64,000 nt of DNA from Homarus americanus (Eukaryota; Arthropoda; Malacostraca; Decapoda; Nephropidae), in assembly GCF_018991925.1 (NCBI RefSeq), contig NW_024742580.1:336501-400500 (forward strand), in the 5' to 3' direction. Both the position numbers and the translations under genes were made by a program. Below, in pieces: positions 58,304-64,000 of the stretch; positions within the stretch are counted from its first letter, which is position 1; the number at the start of each line of letters is the position of its first letter. The notes beneath the pieces are model-generated. The model was not told the DNA's origin, made no database searches, and worked only from the letters and a program-made list of their open reading frames with translations.

Positions 58304-58591
58304 ACCATCAGAGATCTCCCTACGCTCTTCTCTCTGCAAAAGACTAATGTATCGAACCCTTAATACAATCCCAGTACCATATGGAGCACTATGTTACATG
58401 ACACACACATTTTGGACGGCTGCTGCAAAATGGTGTTCTCACAGTTTCCAATATATACTGCGGCTTCAGTGTCAATAAATATCAATAAATCTGCCGCTAC
58501 CCATCGTTAAGTCTATATACTCCTGTTCTCTAACCGTAGCCTAACCGTGAACTCCTGTACAAATAGCTTGCTTAGTGGTTTTGGTGGATTA
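58301..58591. other. Unique spacer
   Basis: No features seen. Confidence 0.4.
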
Positions 58592-58638
58592 TAACCTAAC
58601 TTAACCTAATCTAACCGAACCTAACTTAACCTAATCTA
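58592..58638 (-). repeat. Degenerate (CCTAA)n telomere-type array
   Basis: Nine pentamers with cttaa, ctaat and cgaac variants. Confidence 0.82.
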
Positions 58639-59035
58639 TTTTTCTCACTCCATATGTGTTAATTTCCTTCCTTCCTTCCCTACATTATCTTAGCCTATCT
58701 TCCTTATTCTATCTTATTTCTACTTCATGCCGTAAAAATCTCTCTATATTTCCTGAAAACACAAAAATATTTCTTACGTTTTTGAGAAATTGTCATTATA
58801 TTTCTCTTGTTTATTAAGAATACAATTTCCATGTTAAATCGGCCTGTTATTTTTTTTTCTGTGTTTACTTTTCCTTTTCCTTTACAATTCGTAAAATATT
58901 GATCATTAAATCGTAAAATAAATTCTGTAGTAATGGTGCAATTTTTTTCCGGGGAAGAAATGTAGAATTTTTTCCCATGAGAACATAAAGAGAGTTAAAA
59001 GCATCATTGAAATATTATTATTGAGTGAGTGAGAG
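58639..59035. other. Unique AT-rich spacer
   Basis: No features seen. Confidence 0.45.

Positions 59036-59090
<55 letters not shown>
59036..59090. repeat. (GT)n microsatellite
   Basis: About 26 GT units. Confidence 0.97.
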
Positions 59091-60162
59091 CTTTACTTCT
59101 TCAATAACATCAACCTTTCATCGCCATTAAACACCTCGTAAACATTGTACATATTTATGAGAAAAACATAATTCACACTAAATGTTATCCCACTTTTTCC
59201 CGAGAATTAGATAGCATATAATTATTATGTTATGTGTTTATTGAAATTAAATTGGTTGTATAATTAATAAAGTGAAAAACATAAACACTGTGATCTATAT
59301 AAACTTAATGTATGTTGATCATATACATTACCTTAGATGTTATTTATATAAACTATTTTTTTTTCTCAATATAAACTGCCCACAGTGTCGATTACCTGAG
59401 CCACACAGGTAGGTCTACTCACCTGATCTTGCCAAACAAAACAAACACTGTCAACAATTGCACCCCGATGATATTTGTTGGTGTACGAACAAATTTCTGT
59501 GTGTTTGTTTTTTGTTATTGTTCTCTAGTCATCAAACCCACGAGATATTATTTTTATTTTTGTTTTCGAATTGTTGTTTCATATTAGTCTTGTTTGCTTT
59601 ATTTATTTTTTATTTATTTTTTATTTTTTTTTGGGGTGAGAATACGAACGCTTCATCCACTAACTCGTTATGTTCCTACTGTGTTCATCTCTCCTCCATC
59701 TCTCTTTCTGTATACGTATCCCAATCTCTCTCTAGTATTCTCCGTCTCCCTATTATCATCCCTATCTCTCTTCTTTTCTTCTCTCTCTCTCTATCTCTTG
59801 TTTTCCCTCTTTCTCATTAACCTCAAACCACACCGTAAATTTCACCATTATCTGAGAGATATCAAAGAATTCCCACAATATCTTCCTCATCTTTAATACG
59901 GGCTTAAGACATACGATATCTCATCACGTGTTTAATGGCCTTTGTGTTCTTAAACTATTACCCGCATTGTCACCGTTGAATTTAATCTTTTTCCAAGCAA
60001 TTCAGTCCTGGATTAGCAGATAACACTGTGGCAGCTTAAGGACAATCTAGAATGGCTGGATTGTAAATTGTGGTCCCAGAAAATGTTTAAGTACAGTGTA
60101 TTTTTTCCATTCCTGTGGTGCTCTTAAGGGAATTGCGATATTACTTGTTTTCTTTTTCCTGG
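59091..60162. other. Unique AT-rich spacer with T-rich and CT-rich patches
   Basis: Positions 59600-59632 are T-rich and 59690-59815 are rich in ctctctc and ttctt words. The hydrophobic frames 59458-59820 and 59594-59896 follow that composition and are not called. Confidence 0.5.
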
Positions 60163-60219
60163 TTTAGGTTAGGTTAGGTTAGGTTAGGTTAGGTTAGGTT
60201 AGGTTAGGTTAGGTTAGGT
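60163..60219 (+). repeat. Interstitial (TTAGG)n array, near perfect
   Basis: Eleven consecutive GGTTA pentamers, with one variant at the left edge. This is the cleanest telomere-type array in the window. Confidence 0.94.
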
Positions 60220-60416
60220 GCTCTATATTATGACATATCATTAAGATAATATTAATGACTAATGCTTCATATTTTATACTCATTCAGAATATTCAGACTC
60301 TGTTACTCCATCACTCACACCTCTGGGAATTACTTTCTTTTTATAAATTTCAATTATTATTCAAGTATTGGTTCCGAAGTTCAACGTGAAAACAACACTG
60401 GTTTTTATGTTCACAG
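60220..60416. other. Unique spacer
   Basis: No features seen. Confidence 0.4.
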
Positions 60417-60463
60417 ATAGACAGACAGACAGAGAGACAGACAGACAGACAGACAGACAGGCA
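60417..60463. repeat. (CAGA)n microsatellite
   Basis: About eleven ACAG units with gaga and gcag variants. Confidence 0.94.
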
Positions 60464-60474
60464 GAGTTCTTATA

Positions 60475-60830
60475 TGACACCCCCTTCCCCAGATACTCTC
60501 CCTGATATAGCACCCCTCCCACCCTGATATTGCCCTTGATAAAAAACTCTCCCCTTAATATTGTCCCTGATATAACCTCTCCCCCTGATACTGCCCCTTA
60601 TACTGCCCCTGATATAACTTCTCGACAAGATACTGCCCCTGATATAACACCCCTCCCCCTGATACTGCCCCTGATATAACACCTCTCCCCCAGAAACTGC
60701 CCCTGATATAACACCCCTCCCTCAGAAACTGCCCCTAATATAACACCCCTCCTCCCCTGATACTACCCCTGATATAACACCCCTCCCCCTGATACTGCCC
60801 CTGATATGACTGACCCCTGATACTCACTCT
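60475..60830. repeat. Irregular ~16/33-bp minisatellite
   Basis: Words gatactgcccct and gatataacacccctccccct alternate, giving units of roughly 33 bp with many length variants. About eleven copies. Confidence 0.9.
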
Positions 60831-61047
60831 AAAGGGGACAACAATTTACAAAACATTCGTCAGTTTTGTCATAGTAAATTTATTCTCGCCCCAGTTTGTC
60901 TATTACAGCTAAATTCTTTTTTTTTAGAAATTGTTGCAGAGGAAATATTTTTTAAAAGTATTTGTCAGTTGCTGTGGTGTAGATGTCTTACCTAAAAGTT
61001 TATGAAAGTATTATATATATTTTTGGCAACGGTGACGTATATTGGAG
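60831..61047. other. Unique spacer
   Basis: No features seen. Confidence 0.4.
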
Positions 61048-61175
61048 CAGTTGTTTAGTGCAGTGTAACAGTGGTGTAGTAAAGTGTAACAAGATTGTAG
61101 TGCACTGGAGCTGGGATTTAGTACATGGTAGTATTGGTGTGGTACATTGTAACAGTGATGCAGTACAGTGTGTAT
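61048..61175. repeat. Diverged agtgtaaca-gtggtgtagt repeat
   Basis: Words cagtgtaacagtggtgtagt, aagtgtaacaagattgtagt, and later wattgtaacagtgatgcagt recur about five times at irregular 20-30-bp spacing. Confidence 0.7.
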
Positions 61176-62818
61176 TGTCCTGATCGCTGGATAATTGACG
61201 TGGCGATATATGACTCAGATGAGTGAACCATTAAAATCTAACCCACTCACCCACACGTCAAGCGCTCCCCCTCCTCCCACCCACCCCCCCTCCTCCTCCT
61301 CAGCTGCCATGAGAACTACATGAATATTACTCGTACAAAGAATTAAAAAGAACTAGTAAACACCTAAACGGGAAAAAAAGTGGAAGCTTAGTCCATTTCG
61401 TATCCATAAGTTACAACACAGGAGAGTTTTGAATAGTTCCCTTCTATATAAGCATTCACAATATACGGATTTTTTTCCCCAGGTGGATGAAGGAATCGTA
61501 CAGTACCTCCTGATACTTGGTGTTAAAGGGAAAAATAATATTATTACTTTATATACTTGATCTTTAAGGCTCATTTGCATAAACACCTTTTGAAGTAGCA
61601 GTCATGAATATGTAGATTACTATTAGCTAAGCATAAGCGCCCGACCAGCCACCCACTGTACGTATGACTACTGTACGTATTTCCATTACTAACTGACACG
61701 CTGGAACAGAAATTCTAAAATGTGAAGAATTTTAGAATTTTTGGTGTAATTCTTGTGTATAAAAGACCACCAGATTAATATACCTCACACCTACCCAAAA
61801 GTTAGACACTGGAACTTCAGGATATCTTAGGAACACTGGAACTTCAGGACATCATTAGATACAGTGTTTAGGAGCATTAAATAAGTGGCAGTAAAGTTGA
61901 CCACTATACAGTACAGTTAGCTGCAGTAGGGAGGCCAACCCAACTTACTGGAAGACTCACAGGTATCCAGAGCTCACGGTACGGCCCAAACTCTTGCTAA
62001 ACTAACACATATAAAGGGTTAAACTCTCGTAACACAAGACCTGAGTCACCGTCTCTCTTATGACACGTCCTTGTGATACACGTTAACGCCACTGTGGACC
62101 TTAATGGGTATTTTGTTATGTTTAAATAGACATTATCTCAATAGTAAATCATAATATGAACTTTGCATTATTGTCTTAACAGGAACTAAATTGTTGGATA
62201 TTTTGTATTGTCGTTTAATAAGAATCATCTCGACTGTGAATCAAAATAACGAAAAACGACAAATAGGATTCATATTATTCCTAAACATTAGCCTGAATGA
62301 ACCTTATTGAAAGAGGCTAATGAGATAATTCAGTCAGGTCAATAAAGACAGATGTTTAGTACAGATGACCCAGGATGGTAAGGGATGGGTGTACGGGATA
62401 AGTCTCTAAGGGTCAGTGTATTTGGACCCGACAAGGAAGATATCCCTCAGAGCCTCAGACCGTCATTTCCATAACCTAAAAATCATTGAGTCAGAACATT
62501 AGCGTTTGGTGGAATTTTTTCTAGTGTTGAGTGAGAATCAAAATGCCAAGCCATAAAAGATAATGAAGATAGAAGCAGAGGAGGAATGTGATGATATAGT
62601 CTTACACCTTTTGGGGGTAGTAGTTTTTCCTCCCTTCTATTATACTTTTTCTCTCTTTTATTAACACGATGAGGTGGAGTAGACGAAATGAGGTATACTG
62701 GACCCTGATAAAGTGAGGCACAAAGTGAGAGAAACGACAATAGTTTGATACGTTAAGTCAGTTCAGATGACGAGTACGGTGACGACCCGCTGTGGTGAAC
62801 GATATGCATTAAAAGAGA
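61176..62818. other. Unique spacer, 1.6 kb
   Basis: Read on both strands. It contains a CCTCCT patch (61265-61300) and a 27-bp two-copy repeat acactggaacttcagga (61805-61858). No gene is recognised. Frames 61353-61586 and 62483-62740 lack motifs. Confidence 0.5.
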
Positions 62819-62827
62819 CACACACAT

Positions 62828-62890
<63 letters not shown>
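62819..62890. repeat. (CA)n microsatellite
   Basis: About 34 CA units with one ATACGC interruption. Confidence 0.97.
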
Positions 62891-62892
<2 letters not shown>

Positions 62893-62916
62893 TCTATCTG
62901 TTGTTATTATATATAA

Positions 62917-62917
62917 A

Positions 62918-62950
<33 letters not shown>

Positions 62951-62990
62951 GTGTGTGTGTGTGTGCATGTGTGTATGTGTGTGTGTGTAA
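62917..62990. repeat. (GT)n microsatellite
   Basis: GT run with GC, CA and TA interruptions. It is in inverted orientation to the CA run 26 bp upstream. Confidence 0.96.
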
Positions 62991-63099
62991 CTATAATACA
63001 GTATTAGAAGAGCATTTTCCCCGAATCTGAATATTACAGAAGGCCCAGTCCAGGGTTCGAACCCCCATAACGAAGCACACCATTCCGAGGTAATAATCG

Positions 63100-63172
63100 A
63101 GGTTGGTGGTATAGTGGTTATTGCCTCGAATTGGCTTTCCCAGATACGTTGCTTCGAATCCTGGATGGCGTG
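63100..63172 (+). pseudogene. Decayed tRNA-like sequence (tRNA pseudogene or SINE head)
   Basis: An exact A-box match TGGTATAGTGG (63107-63117) is followed at normal tRNA spacing by GCTTCGAATCC (63151-63161), one base off the B-box consensus. The D-arm text gtatagtggtta resembles tRNA-His, -Asp and -Glu genes. The acceptor, anticodon and T stems do not pair properly, so it is not a functional tRNA. A palindromic GGGTTCGAACCC lies just upstream at 63053-63064, possibly a second B-box-like relic in this neighbourhood. A tRNA-derived SINE fragment is the main alternative. Confidence 0.5.
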
Positions 63173-63261
63173 TTGTGTAGTATTAATATTCATAGTTTCT
63201 TTTGACAGGGAAAAAATTTAGTTTCATGGTAAAAAAATAGTGAACATAGCAAAAAAAATAA

Positions 63262-63370
63262 CACGACACGACACGACACGACACGACACGACACGACACG
63301 ACACAGCACGACACGACACGACACAACACAACACAACACCCCACAACACAACACAACACTCTCTGAGCAA
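63262..63370. repeat. (ACACG)n/(ACACA)n pentanucleotide repeat
   Basis: About ten ACACG units, then mixed ACACG and ACACA units, then irregular caacac words. The poly-HDTTR and CRVVSC frames are artefacts. Confidence 0.95.
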
Positions 63371-63581
63371 CACAAAACAGCACAACACGAAACAAGTGTC
63401 ACCTAACACAGTAAATATCGTAGCTTTAAGTGGTAATAAAAAGAGTTCTTTATCTCGGCTCCATTACCCTCTAAATCACTACTTACTTATTCACGAACGA
63501 GAAAACTGTTGTTAATGACACAACTCTGGTGAAAAATTATACCCGATAAAATGTGACGAAAAATGTGGGTTTATACGTGGG

Positions 63582-63586
<5 letters not shown>
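63371..63586. other. Unique spacer
   Basis: No features seen. Confidence 0.4.

Positions 63587-63642
<56 letters not shown>
63587..63642. repeat. (GA)n microsatellite
   Basis: GA run with one AAAG interruption. Confidence 0.96.
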
Positions 63643-63643
<1 letters not shown>

Positions 63644-63669
63644 GGGTTGTTCCCTGATCTTATTGTGGT

Positions 63670-63740
63670 GTGGGTGAAGTCGTGGTGGTGGTGATGGTGG
63701 TGATGGTGGTGTTGATGGTGGTGTTGGTGGTGTTAGTGGT
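63670..63740. repeat. (GGTGAT/GGTGTT)n repeat
   Basis: TGG/TGA/TGT triplets, similar in style to the repeat at the left end of the window. Confidence 0.9.
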
Positions 63741-63835
63741 GACAATATGGTTCAGACACTTTAAACAGTCTACCGTATTTTCAAGTGGTTAATAAAGTTC
63801 AAATTTCTCTTCCACTTATACCTATTTCACGCCAT

Positions 63836-64000
63836 TAAGCCAGTTTTTACGTCACTAGTCTTTACCTCACCGGCTCAGTCTTTACCTCACTAGTCTTTTG
63901 GTCTTTACCTCACCAGTCTTTACCTCACTAGTCTTTACCTCACCTCTTTATACCTCACACTCTTTACCTCACCAGGTCTTTACCTCACCAGTCTTTACCT
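63836..64000. repeat. 15-bp minisatellite, cut by the window end
   Basis: The unit agtctttacctcacc has cact, cagg and shortened variants. About ten copies are visible, and the array runs off the right edge. Confidence 0.92.

Noticed and set aside
59458..59896. Hydrophobic 100-120-codon frames suggesting a membrane protein
   Set aside because: Hydrophobicity follows from T-rich and CT-rich DNA, and two overlapping frames look equally hydrophobic.

Overview
This window looks like non-coding DNA from an arthropod nuclear genome, most plausibly a decapod crustacean. The reasons are a very high density of long microsatellites (AC/GT, AG/CT, AT, AAT, TAG, ATTC, CATA), many GC-richer minisatellites set in AT-rich DNA, and at least twelve short arrays of the arthropod telomere-type pentamer TTAGG/CCTAA. 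The species assignment is inference; no gene in the window identifies the organism.

I found no confidently recognisable protein-coding gene, no transposase or reverse transcriptase, no rRNA and no CRISPR. Nearly all the long open frames are translations of tandem repeats whose unit length is a multiple of three, or of dinucleotide and trinucleotide tracts. Six short non-repeat open frames look somewhat protein-like (4689-4970, 5855-6241, 32353-32619, 42517-42702, 48000-48107, 54986-55372). They are listed with low confidence as candidate exons or decayed exons. The best of these as a complete small ORF is 54986-55372, which begins with a signal-peptide-like segment. The one clear gene is a nuclear tRNA-Arg(UCG) on the minus strand at 52701-52773, with intact cloverleaf, A and B boxes and a T-run terminator.

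Layout: 1-12 kb holds simple repeats, a 23-bp minisatellite and a 384-bp (ATT)n tract, plus a 22-bp minisatellite that carries E2F-type TTTGGCGGGAAA motifs. 12-25 kb is the minisatellite-richest part, with an 818-bp ATTC tract and arrays of 43, 31, 36/37, 30, 22 and 42 bp. 25-35 kb is mostly unique AT-rich DNA with scattered arrays, a CRE-pair/TATA-like cluster and a hairpin. 35.6-52.4 kb is framed by two inverted copies (35651-37667 and 50524-52422) of a roughly 2-kb non-coding repeat; the left copy carries an extra inverted partial copy at 37674-38093. 52.4-64 kb contains the tRNA, more minisatellites, the AACAAT tract, a telomere-like array and a decayed tRNA-like sequence at 63100-63172.

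There is no operon or pathway to describe. The biology visible here is repeat dynamics: recent homogenisation of minisatellites, higher-order repeat structure, microsatellite length change between paralogous copies, and inverted duplication. I did not find a convincing undescribed protein or RNA system. All copy numbers and identities are estimates by eye.
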